Shown here in pieces: positions 26,286-35,786 of a stretch of 64,000 nt of DNA. The DNA comes from Arcobacter ellisii (lineage in GTDB: Bacteria; Campylobacterota; Campylobacteria; Campylobacterales; Arcobacteraceae). Made by a program: the position numbers and the translations under genes. The notes under the pieces are model-generated. The model was not told where the DNA came from, ran no database searches, and saw only the letters and a list, made by a program, of their open reading frames with translations. The DNA is taken from NCBI RefSeq assembly GCF_003544915.1, contig NZ_CP032097.1, positions 1,736,001 to 1,800,000 on the forward strand, given 5' to 3'. Position 1 is the stretch's first letter. Each line of letters begins with the position of its first letter.

Positions 26286-28020
26286 GGCTAGTTCCTCCGA
26301 TTGGATCTACTTTATAAACTCCTAACTCTTTACCGTTAGTATCAATAATATGCACAGCACAAGCAATACAAGGGTCAAAACTATGAACAGTTCTTAAGAT
26401 TTCAAGTGGTTGGTCTGGATTTGCTACTTTTGTACCAACAAGTGATGCTTCATAAGCCCCCATTCTTCCTTTATAATCTCTTGGAGCTGCATTCCAAGTT
26501 GATGGAACAACAGCTTGATAATTTACTACTTTTCCATCTTTAATTTTAATCCAGTGACCTAACCCACCTCTTGGAGCTTCTGCCATTCCAAAACCTTGAC
26601 AATCTTTTGAAACAGAATCAAAATTAAATTCTGTCCAAGTTGATAAATCACCATGTGCAACATTTGAAGCTAACTCATCAACCCATTCCATCATAACATC
26701 ACACATAAGTTCTGTTTCAATAGCACGCGCTGCTGTTCTTCCAACTGTTGAGAATAAAACTTTTGTTGGTAAATTTCCATTTTTTAAGAATGTTGTTACA
26801 TATTTAGAAATTCTTTCATCACCCTTTGCAACTCCAACTATCATTCTTGCTAATGGTCCAACTTCCATTCTTTCATCATCATAAAGTGGAGATTTAATCC
26901 AAGAGTATTTTTTAGTTGTATCTAAATAAGCTACATTATTCTCTTTTTTACCAAATCCTGTATAGTTTGGTTTTGTAACTCCATCAAATGGATGCAGATT
27001 TGTATTTCCCTCATACCAAGCATGAGTTACGTCTTCTGTAATTTTTGTTTGGTCAATTTCAAAAACTTTTGTTAAATCTCTATTTTTTACAATTCCTGAT
27101 GGGAAAAGTTTTGAAGACTCATAAAATGGTAAGTCATCTAATCTAAAGTCACCATAAGACATATAGTTTCCTAAACCACCACCAATTCCTTCTAAAGCTT
27201 CATCCGCATACATAGTTCCAGCCATATAAACATCTGGTAAATATGCTTCTTTAGTGAACTTTTGACCTCTTTTTAAGATTTGTTTAAATTCTGCAATTCT
27301 TGCAGGATTTTTAATATCTTGAACACAAGTTACTCCACCAACAACAAAAGATTGTGGATGTGGATTTTTACCACCAAAAATAGCCATCATTTTTGCTAAA
27401 TCTCTTTGTAATTCAAGTGCATCTAAATAGTGAGAAAGTCCGATTAAGTTTTGCTCAGGAGTTAGTTTAAACCCTTTTGAACCCCAATATGCATTTCCAA
27501 AAATTCCAAGTCTTCCTTGTTTTACATATTTTGTAACTCTTTCTTGAACAGCTGCATACACATCTTCATTTGCATTCCATGGTCTTTGACCTGAAACTTT
27601 TGCCCATTTTTGAGCCTCTAAAACTGTTGCTTTTGGGTCAGCTTTTAAAGCTTCTGTTATATCAACCCAGTCAAGAGCGTGTAAATGATAGAAGTGAACA
27701 ATATGGTCATGTACATATAATGCACCTTGGATTAGATTTCTAACAAGTCTTGCATTTTTTGGAATTGTGATATTAAAAGCATGTTCAACAGCTTCAATAC
27801 TTCTTTGATAGTGAGTTCCTGTACAAACTCCACAAATTCTCATAGCTAAAAGTCCACAATCTCTTGGGTCTCTTCCTTTTAAAATCTCCTCAATTCCCCT
27901 AAACATAGTTGAAGAAGAGTAAGCATCTGTAACAACATTGTTTTCATCAATGATTGCTTCAATTCTAAGATGTCCTTCTATCCTTGTAATTGGGTCAATT
28001 ACTAAATGTTTTTGTGCCAT
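26278..28020 (-). CDS. hydB: HydB, [NiFe] uptake hydrogenase large subunit (group 1)
   Basis: 580-residue catalytic subunit. The two Cys pairs that hold Ni and Fe are RICGVC (C63, C66) and DPCIACAVH (C551, C554). After H557 there is a 23-residue tail for cleavage by HydD. DPITRIEGHL at residues 9-18 and the GHWIKIKDG segment are family hallmarks. It has no signal of its own and is exported with HydA. The start follows the hydA stop with a 1-nt overlap. Length and motifs match the membrane-bound H2-uptake enzymes of Wolinella and Helicobacter. Confidence 0.96.
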   Translation of the reverse strand: MAQKHLVIDPITRIEGHLRIEAIIDENNVVTDAYSSSTMFRGIEEILKGRDPRDCGLLAMRICGVCTGTHYQRSIEAVEHAFNITIPKNARLVRNLIQGALYVHDHIVHFYHLHALDWVDITEALKADPKATVLEAQKWAKVSGQRPWNANEDVYAAVQERVTKYVKQGRLGIFGNAYWGSKGFKLTPEQNLIGLSHYLDALELQRDLAKMMAIFGGKNPHPQSFVVGGVTCVQDIKNPARIAEFKQILKRGQKFTKEAYLPDVYMAGTMYADEALEGIGGGLGNYMSYGDFRLDDLPFYESSKLFPSGIVKNRDLTKVFEIDQTKITEDVTHAWYEGNTNLHPFDGVTKPNYTGFGKKENNVAYLDTTKKYSWIKSPLYDDERMEVGPLARMIVGVAKGDERISKYVTTFLKNGNLPTKVLFSTVGRTAARAIETELMCDVMMEWVDELASNVAHGDLSTWTEFNFDSVSKDCQGFGMAEAPRGGLGHWIKIKDGKVVNYQAVVPSTWNAAPRDYKGRMGAYEASLVGTKVANPDQPLEILRTVHSFDPCIACAVHIIDTNGKELGVYKVDPIGGTSRA

Positions 28021-29255
28021 TATTTTTCTTCTCCTTCATTTGATTTTTTCCCAGCAACTACAGATGCAACAGCATGAACTCCAATACCAACAGCCGTTGC
28101 TGTTAATAATCCAAGTCCAAACTCATCAACTGTTTTTTCAACTCCACCAGTTGGAGCTTTTATTTTTGCAGTTGCCATTGGTCTTTCATAAGCATATTTA
28201 TCCCAGAAATCTGGCTCAGAACATCCAATACATCCTCTTCCAACTCCAATAGGCCAGTTTGTACCTTCGTTATATCTAATGATTGAGCAGTTATTAAATG
28301 TCATAGGACCTTTACAACCAACTTTATATAAACACCAGTTGTTTTTAGCTCCTTCATCTCCCCACTCTTCAACAAATTCACCAGCATCAAAATGAGCTCT
28401 TCTTTCACAGTTATCGTGAATTCTATAACCAAATGCAAATTTAGGTCTTAAAAGTGAATCAAGCTCAGGAACTTGACCAGTTAATACATAATGTAAAATA
28501 ACTCCAACCATATTAGCTGGATTTGCAGGACATGCAGGAATATTAATAATTGGTTTACCTTTTACTATATCCATAACACCAACAGCACCAGTTGGATTAG
28601 GTGCAGCAGCAGGGATTCCACCAAATGTAGCACAAGTACCAACAGCTACAACAGCTGCTGCATCTTTTGCCATTCTTACAAGGTGGTCATGGAAAGTTTC
28701 ACCCATAGCACCAATAGTTCCATACTGACCATTCATAGCCATAGGAATAGCACCCTCAACAAATAATAAATATTTACCTTTGAAATGATGAACAGCATCT
28801 TCAAGTTGTTTATCAGCATCAAATCCAGCTGCCGCTTGAAGTGTTTCGTGGAACTCTAAACTTAAAACATCAAATAACAAATCATCAACTGTAGGAGCAC
28901 TACTTCTTAAAAGTGCTTCTGAGTTTCCTGCACAATCTTGTAACTCTATCCAAATAACTGGAACTCTATTCATAAGTTCTGTTGCTTCTGCAACAAGTGG
29001 AGCAAACATAGGAGGAAGCATAAGTGTAGCTGTTGTTGCACTAACCCACTTCATAAAATCTCTTCTATTTATTCCTTCACTCTCAATTATATCCATCATA
29101 TCAATATCTTTAAGAGGTTCTTGAGCTCTTAAATCTTTTAATCTTTGTTTAGTTTTCTCAAATAAAGAGTTATAATAAACTTCACCTTTATTTGTTTCAA
29201 CTCGCCCTGACTTTTGGGTAAAAAATTTTTTTACCATCTGTGTTGAATCAATCAT
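28020..29255 (-). CDS. hydA: HydA, [NiFe] uptake hydrogenase small subunit, Tat-exported
   Basis: 411-residue iron-sulfur subunit. The twin-arginine motif is NRRDFMKW (R64, R65), followed by a hydrophobic stretch and a cleavage site near VAEA. The cluster ligands include QDCAGN, GTCATFGG, ACPANPAN, CERRAHFD, CLYKVGCKGP and GCIGCSEPDFWD. A C-terminal hydrophobic helix (TATAVGIGVHAVASVVAG) anchors it in the membrane. The region before the twin Arg is about 63 residues, longer than usual, but the AAGGAG site fits the first ATG. It is the first gene of hydABC. Confidence 0.96.
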   Translation of the reverse strand: MIDSTQMVKKFFTQKSGRVETNKGEVYYNSLFEKTKQRLKDLRAQEPLKDIDMMDIIESEGINRRDFMKWVSATTATLMLPPMFAPLVAEATELMNRVPVIWIELQDCAGNSEALLRSSAPTVDDLLFDVLSLEFHETLQAAAGFDADKQLEDAVHHFKGKYLLFVEGAIPMAMNGQYGTIGAMGETFHDHLVRMAKDAAAVVAVGTCATFGGIPAAAPNPTGAVGVMDIVKGKPIINIPACPANPANMVGVILHYVLTGQVPELDSLLRPKFAFGYRIHDNCERRAHFDAGEFVEEWGDEGAKNNWCLYKVGCKGPMTFNNCSIIRYNEGTNWPIGVGRGCIGCSEPDFWDKYAYERPMATAKIKAPTGGVEKTVDEFGLGLLTATAVGIGVHAVASVVAGKKSNEGEEK

Positions 29256-29270
29256 AGTTTTGCTCCTTAA

Positions 29271-29284
29271 AATGAATATTCATT
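29271..29284. promoter_or_regulatory. Candidate TetR-type operator, site C (hydA leader)
   Basis: AATGAATATTCATT is a perfect 14-bp palindrome ending 2 nt before the AAGGAG of hydA. It also reads TGAAT-N4-ATTTA, one mismatch from the sites A/B form. Next to it is a second palindrome, ACTTTAATGTAAAGT (29286-29300). A repressor here would block hydA transcription or its ribosome site. Confidence 0.55.
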
Positions 29285-29285
29285 T

Positions 29286-29300
29286 ACTTTAATGTAAAGT
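29286..29300. promoter_or_regulatory. Second inverted repeat in the hydA leader
   Basis: ACTTTA / TAAAGT arms with a 3-nt centre, immediately upstream of site C. The binding protein is unknown. Confidence 0.35.
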
Positions 29301-29498
29301 AACAATAAGAAACTTAGGTCTTACTTAATAAAGATTACTAAAGAGTAGCATTAAAATAACAATTTGATTTTTGTAAGAATATTTGAAGTTATTATCTTTG
29401 ATTTTATGGTATTTCTTTGTTTTTTCTGTTCCTATTTTACATAAGTGAGATATTAATTCAGTTTTTTTTAACTCTGTTACTAATATACACTATTTTTG

Positions 29499-29510
29499 AA
29501 TGAACGTTCA
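29499..29510. promoter_or_regulatory. Candidate TetR-type operator, site D
   Basis: TGAACGTTCA (29501-29510) is a perfect palindrome. With the bases before it, it reads TGAATGAACGTTCA, which is TGAAT-N4-GTTCA, one mismatch from the sites A/B form. It abuts the stop codon of the sensor-type large subunit and lies about 250 nt upstream of hydA. Confidence 0.45.
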
Positions 29511-30866
29511 CTAATGTGTTGTACAAACAGAACAGACGTCAAAACTTCTCAAAATAATTTTCGCAATATCAATTGATGGTGCTCCAATTATTGCATTTTC
29601 TGCAATCCCTTTTTGTTTTTTATTTTGAGGACCTAAGTTCCAAACTGTAGGAGTTATTACATCATAAGATTTTATTTTTCCTTTTTCTATCTTCACATTA
29701 TGATATAAAGAACCTCTTGTTGCTTCAATTGCAGATTTTCCATTTGCTTTTTCAATATCAAGTAATGAAATTTTGGGTTTAATATATGATTCTTCAGAAA
29801 TATTTACTTTTGAAATCAATGATTTTGTATCATCAATTAAAAATGCAAGTTCATCCATTCTTGCCATCACTCTTGTAAATACACTATCAGATAGATTTTT
29901 ATGTATCTCTTTTATAAATTTTCTATTTGAGATAATTGCTCTTGATAAAGGACCTGTTTCATAAAAATTATCATTATAAGATACTGATTTACTCCAAGTA
30001 TGTTTTTTATCACTATTATTTTCTTGATTCAATAAAAAAGTAAACTCTTCATTTTCATTTATTTTTGATAAATCAATTTTATTTACCAATTTTATTTTTA
30101 TTTTCCCATTTTTAAATAGATTTGATTCGCCTAAAGTTATAAATCTATTATATGATTTTCCAAAATTATGCAGCTCATATTTAAAAGATAACTCTTTAAA
30201 ATACCTCATATCTTTTTGAAGTTTTTCTATATCACTAAAACTATCAAATGCCAAATAGTTTTCTAAAGATAGACCTGAAATCTCTTTTTCAAAGAAATTT
30301 AAAGCAGTTTGTAAATAATTTTGCATAGTTACTAAATCCATTAAAGTTGGGTCACTCATAACTCCACCAGGAAGCATATAAGAACTATGTGGCCATTGCC
30401 CTCCAATTACAGCTAAAGCTTTTATTGTTTCACTAGCAGTTTTACAAGCTTCAAGCCATCTTTTTCCTTTTAAAGGTTCATAAATACCTAAATCATTTTT
30501 GTCAAGTTTAATAATATCAGGCATAATAAATAAATAAAACCATTTTATATGGGAATCAATAATCTCTATATTTAAACCAATTTGTCTTAAAAGTTTAGCT
30601 TTTTCTGAAATTTCAAGTTTTTCATTTATGTTTTCATATACATTTTCTAAAGCATCAACGGTAGCTTTTAAGTGAGCTTGTCCACAAATTCCACAAATTC
30701 TTGGAGTATAAATCAATGCATCTAAAGGTGATTTTCCTTCTAAAATATATTCAAATCCTCTAAAATTTAGAAAATCAATTCTTGCATCACTAATAATTCC
30801 ATTATTCCAAAAACAGTTAAGTTTTGCTTCACCTTCAATTCTTTCTACTATATCTACTGTCTTCAC
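29511..30866 (-). CDS. Group 2-type cytoplasmic [NiFe]-hydrogenase large subunit (HupV/HoxC-like sensor or uptake form)
   Basis: 451-residue catalytic subunit, shorter than HydB. Both nickel-binding Cys pairs are kept: RICGIC (C58, C61) and DVCSVCTTH (C445, C448). The protein ends exactly at H451, so there is no C-terminal tail to be removed. That is a mark of regulatory hydrogenases, which need no protease, and differs from HydB here. GGQWPHSSYMLPGGV and RGSLYHNVKIEKG are typical. Sensor function is inferred from the missing tail, the cytoplasmic partner and the coupled TetR gene; a cytoplasmic group 2 uptake enzyme remains possible. Confidence 0.82.
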   Translation of the reverse strand: MKTVDIVERIEGEAKLNCFWNNGIISDARIDFLNFRGFEYILEGKSPLDALIYTPRICGICGQAHLKATVDALENVYENINEKLEISEKAKLLRQIGLNIEIIDSHIKWFYLFIMPDIIKLDKNDLGIYEPLKGKRWLEACKTASETIKALAVIGGQWPHSSYMLPGGVMSDPTLMDLVTMQNYLQTALNFFEKEISGLSLENYLAFDSFSDIEKLQKDMRYFKELSFKYELHNFGKSYNRFITLGESNLFKNGKIKIKLVNKIDLSKINENEEFTFLLNQENNSDKKHTWSKSVSYNDNFYETGPLSRAIISNRKFIKEIHKNLSDSVFTRVMARMDELAFLIDDTKSLISKVNISEESYIKPKISLLDIEKANGKSAIEATRGSLYHNVKIEKGKIKSYDVITPTVWNLGPQNKKQKGIAENAIIGAPSIDIAKIILRSFDVCSVCTTH

Positions 30867-30868
30867 TT

Positions 30869-31762
30869 TTATTCCATTAATTTTTTATGTAATCTATCTA
30901 TTTTAAAAGTTTTTGCAACTCCACTTATAGTTAGATAAGCTCTTTTTGAAATTCCAAAAGGAACATCTTGTGGTATTCCCATATTTTTTTTCGTTTCAAG
31001 TAAATCTGTTCTTGGGAAATCAGCTTCTGTACAACCAATACAAGGCATTCCTACTCTTGTTTTTGAACTAATTTCATTCCAAAGAATTTTATTACATGAA
31101 CTATGTGTCATAGGACCACGACATCCTTGATTATAAAACAGGCATCCCTCTTTTTGTCCAAATTCACCTTCAACTTTCCATTCAAAATACTCATTTCTTG
31201 TACAACCATGATGAGTTAAAGAACTATAAAGTTCTTTTGGACGTCCTTGTTCATCTAAAGAGATTTTTCCATAATTTTTTAAAATAAATAGTGTTTGAAA
31301 TATCCACTCAGGATGAACAGGACAACCAGAAAGATTTATAATTTGATGTTCTAAATTATCTAAAATTGATTTTTTTAAAGATTTTTTTACACTTGAGATA
31401 TCATTATGTTGAGTAAATTTTGCATGAATTCCACCAAAAGAGGCACATGAACCAACACAGATAATATATTTTGATTTTAAAGCTAATTTTTCTAATAAAG
31501 TTTTTGTAGAATTATTTGTTAGTGAAAATATATATTGATTTGAAGAAATTGACCCTTCAATTAGTAAAAAGTCTATTTTTTCTTCATTCTCTAAAATATC
31601 TTCAAGTGTTTTGTTAATTGTTAAACTTGGATGATAAATAAAATCGAAATTATTTAAGAATAATTCAAACCTATTTGAATTTGCACTCAATAAAGAGTGC
31701 GTATTTCCATTACAAGTTATTGCTTGAAACCATACAACTGTTGGTTTAGACTCACACATCAT
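30869..31762 (-). CDS. Group 2-type cytoplasmic [NiFe]-hydrogenase small subunit (HupU/HoxB-like)
   Basis: 297-residue iron-sulfur subunit. Cluster ligands appear in ITCNGNTHS (C17), VGSCASFGG, SGCPVHPEW, GCTRNEYFEW, CLFYNQGCRGP and GMPCIGCTEADFPR. There is no Tat signal and no C-terminal anchor, so it is cytoplasmic. The ending PFGISKRAYLTISGVAK matches the HupU/HoxB type of regulatory hydrogenase. Its start overlaps the TetR stop by 11 nt and its stop is 2 nt from the large subunit, giving a tight three-gene operon. A partner histidine kinase (HupT/HoxJ) is not seen nearby. Confidence 0.85.
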   Translation of the reverse strand: MMCESKPTVVWFQAITCNGNTHSLLSANSNRFELFLNNFDFIYHPSLTINKTLEDILENEEKIDFLLIEGSISSNQYIFSLTNNSTKTLLEKLALKSKYIICVGSCASFGGIHAKFTQHNDISSVKKSLKKSILDNLEHQIINLSGCPVHPEWIFQTLFILKNYGKISLDEQGRPKELYSSLTHHGCTRNEYFEWKVEGEFGQKEGCLFYNQGCRGPMTHSSCNKILWNEISSKTRVGMPCIGCTEADFPRTDLLETKKNMGIPQDVPFGISKRAYLTISGVAKTFKIDRLHKKLME

Positions 31763-32345
31763 ACTTTAATGCTCGATAAATATTATCAGCAACAGCATCT
31801 GAATAACTTAATAAATCTTTATCAAGTACATTCTCTCCACTTAAAAATGCAAATCCACCTAAACATCCCATAATCATACCAAATGCAGGGAAAAATTCTT
31901 GTTCTCTAAACTCTTTTTTTTGTGCACCATCATCAAGTAAAATCATAACTTCTGTTACAAACTCTCCAACACATAAAAAGCCTTCACAACCTTGTTTAAA
32001 AACTTCTCTGTTTGATAGATAAACTCTTAAAAAATACTCAATGATTTCAGGAGATTTTTGAACATTTTCTAAATATTTTTTTACAAATAGATATATTTTC
32101 TCTTTTGAAGAAATATCCATATTATTAACTTCTCTTAATTCATCAGCTAAAATATTTGTTGAATATTTTATTGCAAATTTAGCCAATTCCTCTTTTGAAG
32201 CAAAATAATTATACATATTTCCAACACTCATTTTCATTGCTTTTGCAATGTCTGGAATTGTAGTATTATAAAAACCTTTTTGAGAGAAAAGTTTTAAAGC
32301 ATTTTCTATGATATTATTTTTTTTGTTTTCTTTTGACGCTGAAAT
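31752..32345 (-). CDS. TetR/AcrR-family transcriptional regulator with unusual start (ATT)
   Basis: 197 residues if read from ATT at 32345-32343. The N-terminal helix-turn-helix is then complete: NNIIENALKLFSQKGFYNTT, IPDIAKAMKMSVGNMYNYF, ASKEELA. The first in-frame ATG (32237) lies inside the recognition helix and would leave no DNA-binding domain. No ATG, GTG or TTG lies between the upstream in-frame TAA and that point. AAGGA is 6 nt before the ATT. Another reading starts at an ATG further upstream, in a frame that only joins if an A8 tract (32317-32324) gains one base. The C-terminal ligand domain is of ordinary length. It overlaps the sensor-type hydrogenase small subunit by 11 nt. Confidence 0.72.
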   Translation of the reverse strand: MSASKENKKNNIIENALKLFSQKGFYNTTIPDIAKAMKMSVGNMYNYFASKEELAKFAIKYSTNILADELREVNNMDISSKEKIYLFVKKYLENVQKSPEIIEYFLRVYLSNREVFKQGCEGFLCVGEFVTEVMILLDDGAQKKEFREQEFFPAFGMIMGCLGGFAFLSGENVLDKDLLSYSDAVADNIYRALKYDV

Positions 32346-32434
32346 GTTTTTTCCTTAAAAAAAATTTCTCTATGATAATACATTTTTAGTTAATAAAATA
32401 TGAATTTTATAAAATATTTTCTTTATAGCTTCAA

Positions 32435-33007
32435 TTAGAGTTTTTGAACTGCTATAAATTGTTTTTTCATTCTGTAGATTTCACACTCTTCATTTAAAAA
32501 TTCTTCATAATCTAATAATTTAAAACTATCATCAAAAAAAGTTTTAAGTTCCTCTTTTTTTAATAAAAAGTCTGGATTAGATGATGGTTTTTCATTTATT
32601 TCATCTTCCATATAAGTTTCAATAAAAAGTATTCCATCAGTTTTTAGTGCATTTGAAAGTTTTGGAATTATGTTTCTATCTAAAAAATTTGTCATAACAA
32701 TTAAATCATAACTATTTTTGGCTATTTCATACTCATCTAAATCTACAAGTTCACAACTAATATTTGAAAATCCTTTACTATTTAATACTTCAAGAGCAAC
32801 TTTTGAAATATCTAAAGCAAGAACATCAAAACCTAATTTTGCAAGATATATTGAATTTCTTCCAACTCCACTTGCTACATCTAAAGCTTTTTTACCTTTG
32901 GTTTTTTCAACAATTTTGATTAATTTTTCACTTGGATTTCTATCCTCAGTTAATGAAGCCGTTTCTTGATATTTTTTATCCCATTTTATTTTATCATTTA
33001 GTGCCAT
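32435..33007 (-). CDS. Class I SAM-dependent methyltransferase (TehB-like)
   Basis: 190 residues. SAM motif I is ALDVASGVGRNSIYLAKLG (about residues 41-59), motif II-like VLALDIS, and post-I ELVDLDEYE. It belongs to the small TehB/UbiE-like methyltransferases; substrate unknown (tellurite or thiol compounds for TehB). It sits between the TetR gene and acnB in the same direction but with 89 nt to the TetR gene, so a link to the hydrogenase is doubtful. Confidence 0.8.
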   Translation of the reverse strand: MALNDKIKWDKKYQETASLTEDRNPSEKLIKIVEKTKGKKALDVASGVGRNSIYLAKLGFDVLALDISKVALEVLNSKGFSNISCELVDLDEYEIAKNSYDLIVMTNFLDRNIIPKLSNALKTDGILFIETYMEDEINEKPSSNPDFLLKKEELKTFFDDSFKLLDYEEFLNEECEIYRMKKQFIAVQKL

Positions 33008-33091
33008 ATTAAATCTTTTTATTTATTTTAAAAGTAATAATAGCAAATTGAAAATTAAAATGAAAAGATTAAAAAAAGAGAAGAGATAAAA

Positions 33092-33117
33092 AAAGCTTAG
33101 GAAAATTCCTAAGCTTT
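33092..33117 (-). terminator. Rho-independent terminator of acnB
   Basis: AAAGCTTAGGA pairs with TCCTAAGCTTT with an AAAT loop. On the minus strand it is followed by a T-run (TTTTTTATCTC). It starts 5 nt after the acnB stop codon. Confidence 0.9.
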
Positions 33118-33121
33118 AAAA

Positions 33122-35698
33122 TTATCTTGAAGATACTAATGTAGTTAAATAGTCTGAAGAAACTTGGTGGAAGTTTAAGTATTTATAAACACCATCTTTG
33201 TTTGATTCATTAATTTTTTTAGAAACGATTTCCATATATTCTTCAACAGATGGTAATCTTCCTAATAATGCAGCAACAGCAGCAACTTCAGCAGAACCTA
33301 AATAAACTTTAGAGTTTTTACCTAATCTGTTATCGAAGTTTCTTGTAGATGTAGAGAATACTGTTGAACCTTCGCTTACTTGAGCTTGGTTACCCATACA
33401 TAATGAACAACCTGGAATCTCAATTCTTGCCCCTGCAGCAGCAAATGCAGCATAGTATCCCTCTTCAGTTAATTGAGCTTCGTCCATTTTTGTAGGAGGT
33501 GCAACCCATAGTTTTGCTTTAGCAACACCTTCACCTTTTAATACTTCTCCTAAAGCTCTGAATAGACCGATATTAGTCATACAAGAACCTACGAATACTT
33601 CATCAATATTTTTTGGTCTTGACTCATCAGCTAAGATTTCAGATAAAGTAGCAACATCATCTGGATCGTTTGGACAAGCTAAGATTGGCTCTTTAATTTC
33701 ATCTAAGTTAATTTCGATTGTAGCTAAATACTCAGCATCTGCATCTGGCTCTAATAATTGAGGGTTTTTAATCCACTCTTTCATTTTGTCAGCTCTTCTT
33801 TGTAAAGTTTTAGCGTCTTCGTAACCTTCTTCAATCATTTTTTCAATTAAAGCAATGTTTGAAGATAAATATTCAATAATTGGTTCTTTATTTAATTGAA
33901 CAGAACAAGCAGCAGCTGATCTTTCTGCAGATGCATCTGATAATTCGAATGCTTGCTCAACTTTTAAATCTGGTAAACCTTGAATTTCAACAATTGTTCC
34001 AGCAAAAATGTTCTTTTTATTTTTCTTAGGAACAGTTAATAATCCTTGTTTAATTGCATAATATGGAATTGCATTTACTAAATCTCTTAAAGTAATTCCT
34101 GGTTGCATTTTTCCAGAGAATTTAACTAATACAGATTCTGGCATAGTTAAAGGCATCATACCTGTAACACCTGCGAATGCGATAAGACCTGATCCAGCTG
34201 GGAATGAAATACCAATTGGGAATCTTGTATGAGAATCTCCACCAGTTCCTACTGTATCTGGTAAACATAATCTATTTAACCATGAGTGAATAACACCGTC
34301 ACCTGGCTTAAGTGTAACTCCACCTCTTGAGTTGATGAAATCTGGTAAAGTGTGTCTTAATTTAATGTCTGCTGGTTTTGGATAAGCAGCTGTGTGACAG
34401 AATGATTGCATAACCATATCAGCACCAAAAGATAATGCTGCAAGTTCTTTAATCTCATCTCTAGTCATTGGTCCAGTTGTATCTTGTGATCCAACAGTTG
34501 TAGCGATTGGCTCAACATACATACCTGGTTTAACACCTTCAACACCACAAGCTTTTCCAACCATTTTTTGTGCTTGAGTATAACCTTTACCATTGTTAGC
34601 TGGTTGCTCAGCAGCAATAAATGCAGTTGATGCACCTAATCCTAAAGCTTCTCTAGCTTTTGCAGTTAAACCTTTTCCAATAATTAAAGGAATTCTTCCA
34701 CCTGCTCTCATTTCATCTGTTAATGTATTTGGAGCTAAAGTAAATTCAGAAACTACTGAACCACCTTTTAAAATTTGTCCTGCATATGGTTTAACAGTGA
34801 TAACATCACCAGTTTCTAATGCATCAACATTTGCTTGAATTGGTAAACATCCTGAATCTTCTGCTGTATTGAAGAAAATTGGTGCAATAATAGAACCAAT
34901 TACAACTCCACCTGTTCTTTTATTAGGAACACCTGGAATATCTCTTCCCATATGCCATTGAACAGAGTTGATTCCTGATTTTCTTGATGAACCAGTTCCA
35001 ACAACATCACCAACGTATGCTAAAGGGTGACCTTTTTCTTTTAAAGAAGCCATCATTTCTAATGGTTTTTCCATTCTTGATTGTAACATTGCAGTTGCGT
35101 GTAATGGAATATCTGCTCTTGTAAATGCAACAGTTGCAGGAGATAAATCATCTGTATTTGTTTCACCAGGAATTTTATATACAGTTAATGTAATTTCTTC
35201 TTCTAAAGCTGGTTTATTTGTAAACCACTCAGCATTTGCCCAAGACTCAATAACTTCTTTAGCTTTTGCATTTCCAGCATCCATTAAAGCTTTTACATCA
35301 TTGAATGAATTATAAACTAAGATAGTATTTTTTAATTGCTCAGCAGCAGCACCTGCAACTTCTGGGATTTTTAAAGCTTCAACTAATGGTGGTACATTAT
35401 ATCCACCCATCATTGTTCCTAAAATTTCAATTGCATCAGTTTTAGAAATAACTGAACAAGAAACATTTCCTTGAACAATATCATTTAAAAATGCAGCTTT
35501 TACATAAGCAGCATCATCAACACCTGGATTGATTTTATTTTTGAATAAATCTAATGCATATTCAGCTTCAACAACTGGATTAGCTTTTAATAATTCTACT
35601 AATTCAGCAACTTGCTCAGCAGTTAAAGGTAATGCAGGTAATCCACCTTCATTAAGTCTCTCTTGTGAATGTGCTTTATAGTTTGCTAATAAACTCAT
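33122..35698 (-). CDS. acnB: Aconitate hydratase B (bifunctional aconitase / 2-methylisocitrate dehydratase)
   Basis: 858-residue AcnB, the TCA-cycle aconitase of most Proteobacteria and of Campylobacterota. Order of domains is the N-terminal HEAT-like domain (1-160), the swivel domain ([29 protein letters not shown]) and the catalytic [4Fe-4S] domains ([43 protein letters not shown]). All three cluster cysteines are present. The Shine-Dalgarno element is GAGGAG before the ATG. The gene is monocistronic, with a strong terminator and TGTACA boxes upstream. Confidence 0.97.
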   Translation of the reverse strand: MSLLANYKAHSQERLNEGGLPALPLTAEQVAELVELLKANPVVEAEYALDLFKNKINPGVDDAAYVKAAFLNDIVQGNVSCSVISKTDAIEILGTMMGGYNVPPLVEALKIPEVAGAAAEQLKNTILVYNSFNDVKALMDAGNAKAKEVIESWANAEWFTNKPALEEEITLTVYKIPGETNTDDLSPATVAFTRADIPLHATAMLQSRMEKPLEMMASLKEKGHPLAYVGDVVGTGSSRKSGINSVQWHMGRDIPGVPNKRTGGVVIGSIIAPIFFNTAEDSGCLPIQANVDALETGDVITVKPYAGQILKGGSVVSEFTLAPNTLTDEMRAGGRIPLIIGKGLTAKAREALGLGASTAFIAAEQPANNGKGYTQAQKMVGKACGVEGVKPGMYVEPIATTVGSQDTTGPMTRDEIKELAALSFGADMVMQSFCHTAAYPKPADIKLRHTLPDFINSRGGVTLKPGDGVIHSWLNRLCLPDTVGTGGDSHTRFPIGISFPAGSGLIAFAGVTGMMPLTMPESVLVKFSGKMQPGITLRDLVNAIPYYAIKQGLLTVPKKNKKNIFAGTIVEIQGLPDLKVEQAFELSDASAERSAAACSVQLNKEPIIEYLSSNIALIEKMIEEGYEDAKTLQRRADKMKEWIKNPQLLEPDADAEYLATIEINLDEIKEPILACPNDPDDVATLSEILADESRPKNIDEVFVGSCMTNIGLFRALGEVLKGEGVAKAKLWVAPPTKMDEAQLTEEGYYAAFAAAGARIEIPGCSLCMGNQAQVSEGSTVFSTSTRNFDNRLGKNSKVYLGSAEVAAVAALLGRLPSVEEYMEIVSKKINESNKDGVYKYLNFHQVSSDYLTTLVSSR

Positions 35699-35759
35699 AT
35701 ATTATCTCCTCTTGATTTTAGAAAGTTGATATATTATATCACAAAGAAAAAAATAAGTA

Positions 35760-35786
35760 TGTACAATTTTTGGAAAGAATTGTACA
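35760..35786. promoter_or_regulatory. Paired TGTACA box 1 (acnB side)
   Basis: TGTACAATT and AATTGTACA are 9-bp perfect arms around a 9-nt centre, 62-88 nt upstream of acnB. A similar pair lies at 35917-35933. The 309-nt intergenic region 35699-36007 contains no gene. Confidence 0.55.

Noticed and set aside
27938-28252. Plus-strand open frame opposite hydA/hydB
   Set aside because: It is a shadow of the two hydrogenase genes, with Leu/Gln-rich low-complexity translation and no ribosome site. The same holds for the other short frames opposite hypF, acnB, the RND gene and the glucan synthase.
29511-31762. Second hydrogenase as a duplicate of HydAB
   Set aside because: It lacks the Tat signal, the membrane anchor and the C-terminal tail, and both subunits are much shorter than HydA and HydB. 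It is a different hydrogenase class rather than a recent copy.
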